Source: Runella aurantiaca
GTDB lineage: Bacteria; Bacteroidota; Bacteroidia; Cytophagales; Spirosomataceae
Reading direction: 5' to 3'
Assembly: GCF_003339505.1 (NCBI RefSeq)
Contig: NZ_QPIW01000036.1
Coordinates: 1 to 64,000 of the forward strand
Length of the DNA stretch: 64,000 bases
Positions 54,801 to 61,559 of this stretch are shown here, one piece after another. The notes under the pieces were generated by a model. The model was not told the DNA's origin and searched no databases. It saw only the letters and a program-made list of their open reading frames with translations. Within the stretch, counting starts at the first letter, position 1, and each line of letters starts with the position of its first letter. The position numbers and the translations under genes are program-made.

Positions 54801-57359
54801 ATTCATATTGCTAATCCAGTTGTCGGCCGTAGTGGGTCCAGTACCTTGTAAATTCATTATGGTTGCATCTAAGTGCCTGACCCGAAAAGCACGCGCAACC
54901 GAAGGAGCCAAGTTCAGGTCATTACGGGCAATATATCCGCAAAGGGTGTTAATATCTCCCCCCGTACCATCCCCCGCTCGCAGCACAACCCCCTCCAAAC
55001 CAGTAGCAATTGGCATCGTAACATCGGTGATTGTGTTGGTAATGTTATTGTTATCCAATGTAATATCAAAGCGCGCAGCAGGCCCAGCACCATTTAAAGC
55101 AACAAAATCTACTGGAATATCAAGATTGTTTGATAAAACATTGGAATTATCTTTTATTTCTAAAATTGCCTGCCCGTTTCCTTCGTGCAAAACCCTTATA
55201 TTAGAAAACGTATTTGCCTCATTGATTGTATTGGTAATATTAGTGTTGTTATTTGTACGACCGTTGAGGTCTGAAGTGATAAAAGTTGAAGCCAGAAAGG
55301 CCACTTCACCCGCAGATTCAATGTTTGAATTATTATTGACGTTATAATTCAAGGTAGCCGCAGCCCCATTGGAGCCGACCTCAATTCCCGCCATGAGTCC
55401 TCCAAATCGCTGTACACTACAATTTGTTATGTTGAGATTCAAAGTAGAATTTCCTTCCGCAAAAACCTGAATTCCTTTACTTCTAGCTCTATGAAAATTG
55501 CTGTTCTTCAAGTTAACAGTACCTGTTGCAGTGCCTTGGGTACGCAATTCAAAACAATCCGCCCCAACTCCTGAAGCGGCCGTGTTGTTGAATGTACAGT
55601 TGTCTACTGTCAGATTCAAATTACCCGTTATATTAATTATGTGAGCAATTCTGAAAGCCGACAACTGGAAAGTCGAATTGGTAATAGAACAGGTACCCGA
55701 AAGGTTGCGCAGTTTTAGTGCATTTTCTTCATTGCTGTTGCCATTATTGGTGGCAGTACAATTGTTTATGGTAAGATTGCTCACATTGAGGCCCATAATA
55801 CCATGTTCTTCTGTAGCGCCAATGTCGATATTATCTAGACTAACTGTGCTCACTCCATTCATGTAAATAGCCGCAAAACAAGCCGCTACATCGTCTTCGT
55901 CACATTGAGTATCAAAACCACCATCACTCGTTGAATTGGCCGAAGGCAGGTTCATGTTTTTTAGGGTAATATTGGTTGCATTACGCAAATCAATACCCCG
56001 CCCCGATATATTGGTCAGGGTTCCTCCAGAAGCGTCTGTGATGCCCGTACCCGTTATTTGCACACTACCCGTAGTCTGGATGATACTGATTGCATTGGCA
56101 CTATTTGACGCAGAAACACTTAAAAAAATGGCATCCATCGCGCCATTGTTGAAGTTGATCGCCACCCCACCCGTATTGTTTATAGAAACCTCCCGAACCA
56201 AAGCAGATGTAAAATTACTCCCTAACAGCGACGTGCCCCCGGTGTTGTTGATATTGACCCCACGTACCTGATTCTGCGACTGCATATTGATGTTATTTGC
56301 GGCCTGATTAATGATAGGGTTGGTACCGTTGACGGCGGGTATGGTAGCAGGTGAAATAGGCGGGTGAGTTGAAAAAGTGACCCCTGCCAAAGCAGCGAGG
56401 CTCGCACCAACTGCACCTTGACCGATTAGTTTTTGTTGTCCTAACAAAATGGTGGCGAGCGTATTGTTATAAGTTCCTGTATAGACAAAGATATTGTCGC
56501 CCGGATCATCCAGAGAAGATGCGTTGAAGTTGTTCATGCTATTCCAGGGTGTACTAAGGCGTCCATCTCCACCCGGAGCAGCAGAAGCATTAATAAACCA
56601 AATCATGCCTGTCACGGTAACGGTAACGGTCCCTGTGGAGGTCATATAACCATTGTCAACGGTGTAGGTAAAAGTGGTCGTTCCTTCAAAACCCGGGTCA
56701 GGATTAAAGGTAAAACTCCCATTGGCGTTAAAAGTAACATCTCCCATCGTACCAGTATCGTCAATGGCAGTCACCGTCATGGGCGTACCGTTCAAATTAA
56801 CATCGTTTAACATTAAGCCTGCACCTACGGGCACAGCAATGGAAACGTTACCTACGGTCGAATAACTGTCATCAATCGCAATAGGGCCTGACTTTAGTGA
56901 ACCTGGCACAAGCGTGGTATTGGCATCAATCTGATCAGTAAAAATCACCCCAGAGGCATTGTTTCCAGCACCTGCCACCGCGCCATTACTGATAACGACG
57001 GTATATTTGAGGGTATCTCCTGGAGTTGGGCCAACTGAGCCTCCCGCTTTTTCGAGTAATACAAAACTTTTGATTGCCGTTATGGTTGGTGCAAGCAAAG
57101 AAGAAACGCTATTTACCTCCCAAGAAGATTCATTGGGTTGGTAAATGAAGGGGCTAAATTCTTGCGAATTGGAAGGTTTTAGATTTCCCCTTCCAAATGA
57201 ATAAGTGCCCCCCCCCTCTTTAACGGGGGTATGCTTACCTGTATGAATGGCTGCATTTTTCTTTTGGGCAGCAATAGACAATGTATCTTCAGGAGGATTC
57301 AGGATTCCGATCAATAAACTGAGCAGAATACTCACAGAAAAAGGTAGTGTAAATTTCAT
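45861..57359 (-). CDS. Giant repetitive surface protein with Calx-beta and GEVED domains
   Basis: 3832 residues. Order: signal segment (1-30); a DUF11-like region (about 90-150); a cadherin-like Ig domain (about 160-250, DDSYSTVGNVSIAV); a Ser/Asn-rich right-handed beta-helix (about 255-890); an SdrD B-like domain (about 1018-1110, GNLVFKDNNKNGTFDGG); 15 Calx-beta domains (about 1155-3230, each closing with ITNDD or IQNDD); three GEVED domains (DFGDAPDTYN, GEVEDYQV) near 1970, 2600 and 3235, each with an acidic DGDVDGQP/DDDDG calcium-like loop; a second beta-helix (about 3395-3750, YVNAANVNPSQDGSTWAKAF); and a C-terminal coathanger/GCX-type domain (AGKSVTLLPGFTA, IGGC near the end). It is presumably a calcium-stabilised, cell-surface or secreted adhesin. 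Residues about 1774-3038 are two nearly identical 632-residue units. Confidence 0.9.
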   Translation of the reverse strand: MKFTLPFSVSILLSLLIGILNPPEDTLSIAAQKKNAAIHTGKHTPVKEGGGTYSFGRGNLKPSNSQEFSPFIYQPNESSWEVNSVSSLLAPTITAIKSFVLLEKAGGSVGPTPGDTLKYTVVISNGAVAGAGNNASGVIFTDQIDANTTLVPGSLKSGPIAIDDSYSTVGNVSIAVPVGAGLMLNDVNLNGTPMTVTAIDDTGTMGDVTFNANGSFTFNPDPGFEGTTTFTYTVDNGYMTSTGTVTVTVTGMIWFINASAAPGGDGRLSTPWNSMNNFNASSLDDPGDNIFVYTGTYNNTLATILLGQQKLIGQGAVGASLAALAGVTFSTHPPISPATIPAVNGTNPIINQAANNINMQSQNQVRGVNINNTGGTSLLGSNFTSALVREVSINNTGGVAINFNNGAMDAIFLSVSASNSANAISIIQTTGSVQITGTGITDASGGTLTNISGRGIDLRNATNITLKNMNLPSANSTSDGGFDTQCDEDDVAACFAAIYMNGVSTVSLDNIDIGATEEHGIMGLNVSNLTINNCTATNNGNSNEENALKLRNLSGTCSITNSTFQLSAFRIAHIINITGNLNLTVDNCTFNNTAASGVGADCFELRTQGTATGTVNLKNSNFHRARSKGIQVFAEGNSTLNLNITNCSVQRFGGLMAGIEVGSNGAAATLNYNVNNNSNIESAGEVAFLASTFITSDLNGRTNNNTNITNTINEANTFSNIRVLHEGNGQAILEIKDNSNVLSNNLDIPVDFVALNGAGPAARFDITLDNNNITNTITDVTMPIATGLEGVVLRAGDGTGGDINTLCGYIARNDLNLAPSVARAFRVRHLDATIMNLQGTGPTTADNWISNMNTNNNGTISAYGPNVGITFGGVCNVPAHAAPASIMDEQILVASIGSNDSLNNVTVAANEPEKQESKAPQLQNVKPESDKSPRLSAPEVSLSGETVTVGGMSGFALPAGKSITIEFKAIINSPLPLGTCQISNQGTVTAAGGINVLTGTAIGNNNPTVTTLSTHSLGNLVFKDNNKNGTFDGGDLGVNGVTVNLYRDNGTTAGTLDAGDVFVATQITAGGGLYSFTNLCSGDYIVQIPAAEFGVGQELEGLLSSPQGAASDPDNNTDNDDNGQDALSGSIASQAITLDFSNGLVENNTTLDFGFKTPINVIISDVTLAEGNGGGTTTFGFTVTRNDVTTAFDLTVNTLGGTAVSGTDFTAITNGTVSFAANGSPTATVNVSVNADEIVELSEAFSVILSGAPAGVILTDATGAGSITNDDQATFSVNSVSQNEGNAGTQNYSFTVTLDKAIDAAASVNIATTNGTATTADNDYVANSTTLNFTGTAGETKTFNVVVNGDLKVEPNETFSVSLSSASASGRNVVISGIQNTGTGTLTNDDAATISINNKTQAEGDAGTTTFTFDVTLSQVVSSAVTVDFATAPGTANAGGDYTTNSGTLTFPANGAGQTQTITVQVIGDAVGEANETFFVNLSNIMGAAGVTFADNQGLGTILDDDLSFSISDATISEGNSGTKTLTFTVTRNSTATAETIDYQTADNTATTADNDYVAKNGTLTFAVGDASEDIVITLNGDLKVEPNETFFVNLSNLSNGSISDGQGQGTITNDDAAVVTLSGGTAKNEGAAGTTSYTFTATLNNPVQGGLSVAYTTTNGTASTADNDYTDNDGTLTFTGTSGEQKTITVLVNGDNKVELDEAFTVALGAITLAPVEVTTAGSPQTGTITNDDAATVALVGNVSQSEAITPQVFSVSLSNPVDVAVTVNFSTTDGTATTADNDYTSITNQVVTFAAGTTTAQTVNVTVVNDAKVEANEGFNVGLSSLGASGRNVILGTSIGTGTIQNDDAATVTLSIPSTPYLQNEGNSGTTAYVFTATLNNPVQGGFQVAYTTNNGLAIAPEDYTDNDGTLSFAGTAGEIKTITVLANGDLKVEANEDFSVELGSITGAPAGVTVVGTPKQAVITNDELDFGDAPDTYNTLLSNSGARHNTSIIFHLGATVDGDVDGQPTSTGNGDDIDAEGDDDDGVTLPSAFITGTTANITVNASGAGFLNAWVDFNNDGDFGDMGEQVFTNQALATGDNNLTIAVPSGAVPALTFARFRYTTATVMTPSFVGLQTTGEVEDYQVNILNTQFSVSSPTVAEGNAATTSLIFVITRTNNANAASVDYAITGGTASSGTDYVALASGTANFTAGGALTQNVTVTVNGDLMVEDNETVILTLSNPVGGGISGATGTGSITNDDAATLTLSGGTAKSEGSAGTTSYTFTATLSAAVQGGFGSPYTTTNGTASTADNDYTDNDGSLSFTGTSGEQKTITVLVNGDNKVELDETFTVALGTLTGLTPVQLGAITMAGSPQTGTITNDDAATVALVGNISELEATTPQVFSVSLSNPVDVAVTVNFSTTDGTATTADNDYTSITNQVVTFAAGTTTAQTVNVTVVNDAKVEANEGFNVGLSSLGASGRNVILGTSIGTGTIQNDDAATVTLSIPSTPYLQNEGNSGTTAYVFTATLNNPVQGGFQVAYTTNNGLAIAPEDYTDNDGTLSFAGTAGEIKTITVLANGDLKVEANEDFSVELGSITGAPAGVTVVGTPKQAVITNDELDFGDAPDTYNTLLSNSGARHNTSIIFHLGATVDGDVDGQPTSTGNGDDIDAEGDDDDGVTLPSAFITGTTANITVNASGAGFLNAWVDFNNDGDFGDMGEQVFTNQALATGDNNLTIAVPSGAVPALTFARFRYTTATVMTPSFVGLQTTGEVEDYQVNILNTQFSVSSPTVAEGNAATTSLIFVITRTNNANAASVDYAITGGTASSGTDYVALASGTANFTAGGALTQNVTVTVKGDLMVEDNETVILTLSNPVGGGISGATGTGSITNDDAATLTLSGGTAKSEGSAGTTSYTFTATLSAAVQGGFGSPYTTTNGTASTADNDYTDNDGSLSFTGTSGEQKTITVLVNGDNKVELDETFTVALGTLTGLTPVQLGAITMAGSPQTGTITNDDAATVALVGNISELEATTPQVFSVSLSNPVDVAVTVNFSTTDSTATTADSDYTGITNQTVTFMAGSTSAQTVNVSITNDTKVEINEVYKVALTNLAASGRNVILGTSIGRGNIQNDDGATLTLSGGTSKAEGNSGTTSFIFTATLNNAVQGGFSVAYTTNDSTATVADNDYTDNDGTLTFVGTAGEAKDITVLVKGDSKVEANEAFKVILGALSGTVLDASIARKDTIQIGDITNDEIDFGDAPASYGTLTANNGARHATLLGMYLGTAIDGDEDGQPTATANGDDTDTDGDDEDGVTFPNFLLTGTNTSVTVTASVAGKLDAWIDFNQDGDFDDIGERIANTLSLTAGSNQVNFSVPVGSPDGNAPARFRFSSMGGLNATGLAPDGEVEDYVAAVINTLRIYVNAANVNPSQDGSTWAKAFSNLQSGLNAAATSMFPDIEIWVAQGTYKPGTLRTDVFKIPSKVRVYGGFVGTEINLSERNWVTHPVILSGEIGTIQRNDNSYHVVLFKSTDSLTRLDGFRIERGFAEFVAGTQNINVPDLLASGGGILAIEKSKGLITNCVITDNRAIGGGGMLLRDSSQLAITKTIIYGNEATFGGGVYVLGGSKPYFENVLMVINKGLGGGMYVNSSQPSLMNCTIASNKDDGNNAGGIFNANSLTTVKNSILWGNTAPQSTSGSEITYSTVEGGFSGVGNSNLNPLFVNANPVGLAPLGTLGDYHLQICSPAINGGDNAGAPNEDLEGNVRPFPVGLGIVDRGVFESQSSGSSGPANLTVTEPITSGTVLKVADKIVATNQVSGATVVYQAGKSVTLLPGFTATVGEGNSFQALIGGCDK
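48243..50138 (-). repeat. 1896-bp tandem repeat, copy nearer the C-terminus
   Basis: This 1896-bp unit (632 codons: four Calx-beta and one GEVED domain) matches 50139-52034 with only a handful of base differences, among them C/A near 48838 (Lys for Asn in VTVKGD). Because 1896 is a multiple of 3, the frame is kept. Identity breaks off sharply left of 48243. Confidence 0.92.
50139..52034 (-). repeat. 1896-bp tandem repeat, copy nearer the N-terminus
   Basis: Second copy of the unit. Identity with the other copy continues for about 40 bases past its end (to about 52075), marking the overlap where an unequal crossover would have taken place. The flanking Calx-beta domains at 52.1-52.5 kb are similar but clearly more diverged, so this duplication is recent. 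Confidence 0.92.
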
Positions 57360-57607
57360 GACATAGAGCTTTTCTTTGATTGAGAAGTAAATCTGATTTT
57401 AATTTATGGACAGTTATTATGCGCCCATAATTCAATAAAATGGCCTTAAAAACTCCGCCTGATTTCAATGTGATTTAAGTTGAATTCAAGGTATTTAAGG
57501 TCATAAAATGCAATGTTATCAATGATTTATATTTAATGCATTTGGCTTATGCATTGTTATTGTCCTGTGCTTTCCCTCCTACCTTTTACAGAGTCCCGAC
57601 GTTAACG
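57360..57607. other. Gap upstream of the giant gene
   Basis: About 250 A/T-rich bases hold the 5' region of the giant gene and the 3' region of the DUF6916 gene. I see no convincing terminator or promoter motif. Confidence 0.3.
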
Positions 57608-57904
57608 CTAACTTATAACCACCTCATAGCGCATACCTTTTGTACCAAGTCCGATGGGTACCATAAAAAGTACCAGCTCGCCTACGGTGGGGTGCACCAG
57701 TACAAAAGTTCCCTGTAAATAGTAGGTTTGAGTCAGCCCTGTCTCAAATTCGAGCGTAAATGGCTGACGAAATTTATCTGATTCACTTCCCCATGTCGAT
57801 ACCCTGATAAGTTGGGAAGACTGAATTGTGTCAGGCGTAAAACGAATAGAAAAGTTTTGGTTTAAGTAGGGTTGAAAATCAGCAACAGTAATTTTTTCTA
57901 CCAT
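57608..57904 (-). CDS. DUF6916 family protein
   Basis: About 98 residues from the ATG at 57904; an in-frame start at 58003 lies within the acetyltransferase gene and adds a non-homologous 33 residues. VEKITVADFQPYLNQNFSIR, PFTLEFETGLTQTYYLQGTF and VHPTVGELVLFMVPIG with GMRYEVV at the end match the small DUF6916 family, which accompanies tail-collar/microcystin-dependent proteins. Last gene of that cluster; function unknown. Confidence 0.75.
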   Translation of the reverse strand: MVEKITVADFQPYLNQNFSIRFTPDTIQSSQLIRVSTWGSESDKFRQPFTLEFETGLTQTYYLQGTFVLVHPTVGELVLFMVPIGLGTKGMRYEVVIS

Positions 57905-57917
57905 AATAAATAGTGTT

Positions 57918-58406
57918 TTAAGGAGTATTGGCCGCTGGCTTCCACTCATATAAGTAATACACAGAATTAAACTCGCCAATCTTTCGGAAATTGAGGCGTT
58001 CATATAGTTTCATAGCGGGGTTATTATATTCCACATGAATAGTTACTGTTTTACCTAATTCTGCTCCTTTGTTAAGCACCGATTCGAGCATTTTTTTTCC
58101 AATGCCTCTACGGCGATAATCGGGTAATAAAGCAATATCCATTATCCTGACTTCGCTGGGGCTGTAGTTCCAATGTACATACATCCTACCCACAGAAACT
58201 CCATCATTCTCAATAATTTGCAAATTTGCACCTTGATAAAACTCCTGATAATACTGGTGCTGGGCCATGAATTGCTGCGTCAGAAACGCTCGTTTATCGG
58301 TTTCACTCCATTCAGGCACCAGGGCCATTTCATCGGCCCTGGTGCTGGCATAAATGTCTAATAGCGTAGGAAGGTCTGCTTCCGTGATGGGTCTCAACGA
58401 TACCAT
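57918..58406 (-). CDS. GNAT family N-acetyltransferase
   Basis: 162 residues covering one GNAT domain: LRPITEADLPTLLDIYASTR, the acetyl-CoA pyrophosphate loop RRRGIGKKML after VRIMDIALLPDY, and the late NPAMKLYERLNFRKIG. The substrate is not known. The gene lies 14 bases after the tail-collar gene at 58420 and 13 bases before DUF6916; the same set recurs in other bacteria, so it may modify the collar proteins. Confidence 0.88.
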   Translation of the reverse strand: MVSLRPITEADLPTLLDIYASTRADEMALVPEWSETDKRAFLTQQFMAQHQYYQEFYQGANLQIIENDGVSVGRMYVHWNYSPSEVRIMDIALLPDYRRRGIGKKMLESVLNKGAELGKTVTIHVEYNNPAMKLYERLNFRKIGEFNSVYYLYEWKPAANTP

Positions 58407-58419
58407 ACTTTACTTTTAT

Positions 58420-58935
58420 CTAGGTTCTTGGCGGAAAAACGCCCTGTAATGCAATATTGAAATAAAAGGTTAGATACGGCATCATGTTATTGTGCGGAAG
58501 ATCTCCTCCTACGGGGGCAATCGTATTGACCGACATGCGGGTGGGTCCAGGGGGTGGATTTGTATTGTACACATTGGCCCGGGCAACAAACGCGCCGCCG
58601 GGAGTTGATTGTAACCCGCTGTCGTTGACGGCCCGAACTATATGGCTATGCGACGGTATTTCAGATTCTAGTAAGGTAACCGTTTCACTTCCACCAGTTT
58701 CTCCCAAATCGTGTAGGGACAATCCTGGCCCTTGTCCGGGGTGCATTGGAGCACGTCCTTGCAAATCAGGCAAGGCAAAATTTGACTTACCGTTGCCTCC
58801 ATAAGTTGTTCCTAAGAGAGAGAAAAGCGCGGTATTTTGTGAAAGTGGCAAAAGCTGACCATCGCACCAAGCCCAGCCTTTTGGGGCAAAATTGAAAGGA
58901 AAGATACGTATTTCTGCTACAAATGGATCTGCCAT
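58420..58935 (-). CDS. Phage tail collar / microcystin-dependent protein, copy 3
   Basis: 171 residues. The tail-collar domain fills the first 90 residues: FVAEIRIFPFNFAPKGWAWC, GQLLPLSQNTALFSLLGTTY and FALPDLQGRAPMHPGQGPG, followed by SEIPSHSHIVRA. The C-terminal half is Pro/Asn-rich and ends in MPYLTFYFNIALQGVFPPRT. It resembles the tip-binding collar of phage fibres but stands outside any phage genome. Third and last of three paralogues in transcription order. Confidence 0.88.
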   Translation of the reverse strand: MADPFVAEIRIFPFNFAPKGWAWCDGQLLPLSQNTALFSLLGTTYGGNGKSNFALPDLQGRAPMHPGQGPGLSLHDLGETGGSETVTLLESEIPSHSHIVRAVNDSGLQSTPGGAFVARANVYNTNPPPGPTRMSVNTIAPVGGDLPHNNMMPYLTFYFNIALQGVFPPRT

Positions 58936-59026
58936 GATTATGTATATTTTGTCGTCAGAAGCCGTGTTTTAAGCATATTGGCCTACTAGACGTGGGTGAA
59001 AAAATCTATTTTTAATTTTCAAACAA

Positions 59027-59536
59027 TTAGGTGGGCGATGGAAAAATACCAAACAAGGAAATGATGAAATCAACGCACAGATAGGGTTGAAAATTGGTGT
59101 GGGGTTGTGAGCCTCCCACAGGATTGACCATTGACGGCGACATAGACACCAACCCAGTCGAACTGTCAGACGTATATCCATCTACGGCAGCATTCCTAGC
59201 CAATACCGCCCCCGCAGGGCTGCCACCACTGCCATTCGTATTTGTACCCATAAATGAATGACTATGCGCAGGAATTTGCTGCGTGGTAAGGGTAATTTCT
59301 TCTGCCCCTCCTGTTTCGGCCAAAACAAAGCCGTTTCCTTGATGAATGGGGATTCTGCCGCGCAAATCTGGCAAGGCAAAGGTAGATTCACCGTCACCAC
59401 CGTAGGTTGTTCCAATCAATTGAAACAAGGTCTCATTTTCTGAAATGGGCAGCAATTGTCCTTCACAGAACATCCACCCCGCGGGAGCAAAGTTACCAGC
59501 AAAGATTCTTACTTCACCAACATAAGGTTGTGCCAT
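59027..59536 (-). CDS. Phage tail collar / microcystin-dependent protein, copy 2
   Basis: 169 residues with the same layout: YVGEVRIFAGNFAPAGWMFC, GQLLPISENETLFQLIGTTY, FALPDLRGRIPIHQGNG, IPAHSHSFMG, and an ending LCVDFIISLFGIFPSPT. The middle variable part (GTNTNGSGGSPAGAVLARN) differs from the neighbours, consistent with paralogous subunits that form mixed or alternative fibres. Confidence 0.88.
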   Translation of the reverse strand: MAQPYVGEVRIFAGNFAPAGWMFCEGQLLPISENETLFQLIGTTYGGDGESTFALPDLRGRIPIHQGNGFVLAETGGAEEITLTTQQIPAHSHSFMGTNTNGSGGSPAGAVLARNAAVDGYTSDSSTGLVSMSPSMVNPVGGSQPHTNFQPYLCVDFIISLFGIFPSPT

Positions 59537-59571
59537 GGTTTTTCATACGTTATAGGTTTGCGAAATGGGTT

Positions 59572-60081
59572 TTAATTCGGACTCGGGAAGATTCCCTGCA
59601 ATGCAATCGAAAAACTTAGCGTTAGAAACGGTTGCATATTGAGGTGAGCCTGACTCCCTCCCGTAGAAGTAACCATTACGGGATTCATGGCAACCAACGC
59701 TGATGCCCCTCCCCCATAAAATTCCGAAGGACTTGTATCAGCAAAAAATGACGAACTGCTAGGTGCAACAGAATCTTGGGTGGCTGGAGATGCATTTACA
59801 AGGTGGCTATGCGTAGGCAACTCTGCTATTGAAATCGTATGCGCCTGCTCACCTCCACGCTCGCCCAAGGTATGCCCGCTACCAACGTGAATCGGTGTAC
59901 GCCCTCTTAAATCTGGTAAGGCAAAATTTACCCGCCCATCTCCGCCAAATGTGGTCCCCAACAATGAAAAAAGCCCCTGATTTTGGTTAATCGGTAACAA
60001 CTGACCATTGCATAATGCCCAGCCTTTGGGCGGAAACACAAAGCTCATAATTCGAATTTCTGATAAAAAAGGTTCTGCCAT
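59572..60081 (-). CDS. Phage tail collar / microcystin-dependent protein, copy 1
   Basis: 169 residues: FLSEIRIMSFVFPPKGWALC, GQLLPINQNQGLFSLLGTTF, FALPDLRGRTPIHVGSG, then ELPTHSHLVNAS and the end LTLSFSIALQGIFPSPN. First gene of the cluster of three paralogues, GNAT and DUF6916, all on the minus strand with short gaps. In relatives (MdpB type) these proteins are secreted or surface-associated without a classical signal peptide, which is also absent here. Confidence 0.88.
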   Translation of the reverse strand: MAEPFLSEIRIMSFVFPPKGWALCNGQLLPINQNQGLFSLLGTTFGGDGRVNFALPDLRGRTPIHVGSGHTLGERGGEQAHTISIAELPTHSHLVNASPATQDSVAPSSSSFFADTSPSEFYGGGASALVAMNPVMVTSTGGSQAHLNMQPFLTLSFSIALQGIFPSPN

Positions 60082-60431
60082 AACAATGAGTTTTTAGATA
60101 TATGAATAAGTACGAAACTGAAAAGTAGGAATAGAAAAACACATATTTTAAAGTGCATTGCACATGCCAATATTCAGTTTTGGATGGGTGTTTGATTTTT
60201 TTTAAATGCTTTTTAGTACCTTGAAAAAAAGCAAATCAAATAAATCAATCCGTCCACAAATCACAGCACTTTATTAAGAAATAATGGATTGTCTTTTAAA
60301 AGACTTTTAAAGTAGGGGAGATAATAAAATAAATAACCAAACTATTGCTCAAAGCAAGCAAGCACTGAAAATTATGGAATGGTTTAGTTTTTGATAACGA
60401 ATTTATGTGCAACATACTACGGGGAATGTAG
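60082..60431. other. Intergenic region upstream of the collar genes
   Basis: About 350 A/T-rich bases. The only structure I see is the perfect 14-bp palindrome GTCTTTTAAAAGAC at 60291-60304, followed by the related CTTTTAAAG, which could be an operator. No gene is apparent. Confidence 0.4.
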
Positions 60432-61073
60432 CTATACAGCCATCTGTAGGGCATGCTCCAGATGATACTCTTGTTTAAAAAGAAGCTCCGACTGATTCCA
60501 AATTTGGATATTGGCCTGAACACTCGTTGAATTTAACATTATCTTCAAGTCTATGTGCCCTTTTCGGGTATTGTAACTCAAGGATTTTGTTTCTCTGACA
60601 TAAGCGGGCAACAGAAAATCTGGCAACTGTCCCTCTGGAAGCTGTGTCTCAAGTGAATCGACTGACTTTAGAATTGTATCTGCTTCGTATGCATTGATTG
60701 ATTTTACGTACTTCCATTGTTTATCATGAAGTTGTTCGTAAAACACAAAAGCCCAATCAATACACCCCAATGAAGCGACTTTTAACTGCATCGGCACGAG
60801 CACTAAGTTGAAGTTAGCTAACTGAAACGCCCTTGTTTGAGAAAATTGGTAATTACTTTTAAGGAAATTATGAGATGTTTCCTCGAATACCTTCATAAAA
60901 ACGGGATCAGACCAACATGCATCAGATACCTTAAATTCAAACGCTTCCACCAGACGCTCCAACAACGCTTTGTTTAAATTTTTAGTTTTTTCCGTTGCTT
61001 GTATCAGTGACGAATCTAACAATGTCAATGACATTGCCGATAACGTATTCCCAATAAAAACACGTCTTTTCAT
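60432..61073 (-). CDS. Hypothetical protein with Tat-like signal
   Basis: 213 residues starting MKRRVFIGNTLSAMSLTLLD, a twin-arginine-like export signal. The rest is mixed helix and strand without a domain I recognise: SDACWSDPVFMKVFEETSHN, VASLGCIDWAFVFYEQLHDK, LPDFLLPAYVRETKSL. Two Cys residues are far apart. It lies between the collar genes and the replication region and has no obvious partner. Confidence 0.6.
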   Translation of the reverse strand: MKRRVFIGNTLSAMSLTLLDSSLIQATEKTKNLNKALLERLVEAFEFKVSDACWSDPVFMKVFEETSHNFLKSNYQFSQTRAFQLANFNLVLVPMQLKVASLGCIDWAFVFYEQLHDKQWKYVKSINAYEADTILKSVDSLETQLPEGQLPDFLLPAYVRETKSLSYNTRKGHIDLKIMLNSTSVQANIQIWNQSELLFKQEYHLEHALQMAV

Positions 61074-61170
61074 AAAATACAGAGTTCATAAACAATTAAG
61101 AAGTGCTAATATATTACTATTTATATTGCGTTAGTAAAATATTCATAATTTATTTTTTTAAAATACAATT

Positions 61171-61494
61171 TTAATGTTCTTTTTCTCGCTGTATTGTTCT
61201 ATTATTTTGATCATTATCTATCTTTTGTTTTAACTGTTCATTTTCTAAAATGTATCGCTGTAGCTGGCCTTTTAGGTAGGCATTTTCAGAAAGCAAAGCC
61301 GAAATCATTTTTTCTGTTTCGTCATAAGGTACTGCTTCTTCTGATTGTTTGGCTTGATTTGCGTATCCACGACAAGTGCCGCAACAATATTTAGCCGTTG
61401 AGCGACTAGCATAGAAAAGCGTACCGCACCAAAGGCAGTTTTTTTCAAACACTTTGGCGTTGTATTTAAAATCGGAGCGGTCTAATTTTGGCAT
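61171..61494 (-). CDS. Small zinc-finger / coiled-coil protein
   Basis: 107 residues from the ATG at 61494. A four-cysteine zinc-ribbon-like motif comes first (KNCLWCGTLFYASRSTAKYC and CGTCRGYAN: CxxC then C-C-xx-C), followed by a leucine-zipper-like coiled coil (MISALLSENAYLKGQLQRYI, LENEQLKQKI). This layout suits a small DNA-binding dimer. Its place next to the iterons suggests a role in plasmid maintenance or copy control; that is inference. Confidence 0.65.
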   Translation of the reverse strand: MPKLDRSDFKYNAKVFEKNCLWCGTLFYASRSTAKYCCGTCRGYANQAKQSEEAVPYDETEKMISALLSENAYLKGQLQRYILENEQLKQKIDNDQNNRTIQREKEH

Positions 61495-61559
61495 TGCTTT
61501 AGTTGTTTTTTTATCGTTACTATTTCGTTTTAAATATACACAAATCATTTAAATGATTT

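Noticed and set aside
46203-57144. Many plus-strand open frames opposite the giant gene
   Set aside because: They are antisense shadows of a G/C-biased repetitive gene, repeat with the same 1896-bp period and show no domains of their own.
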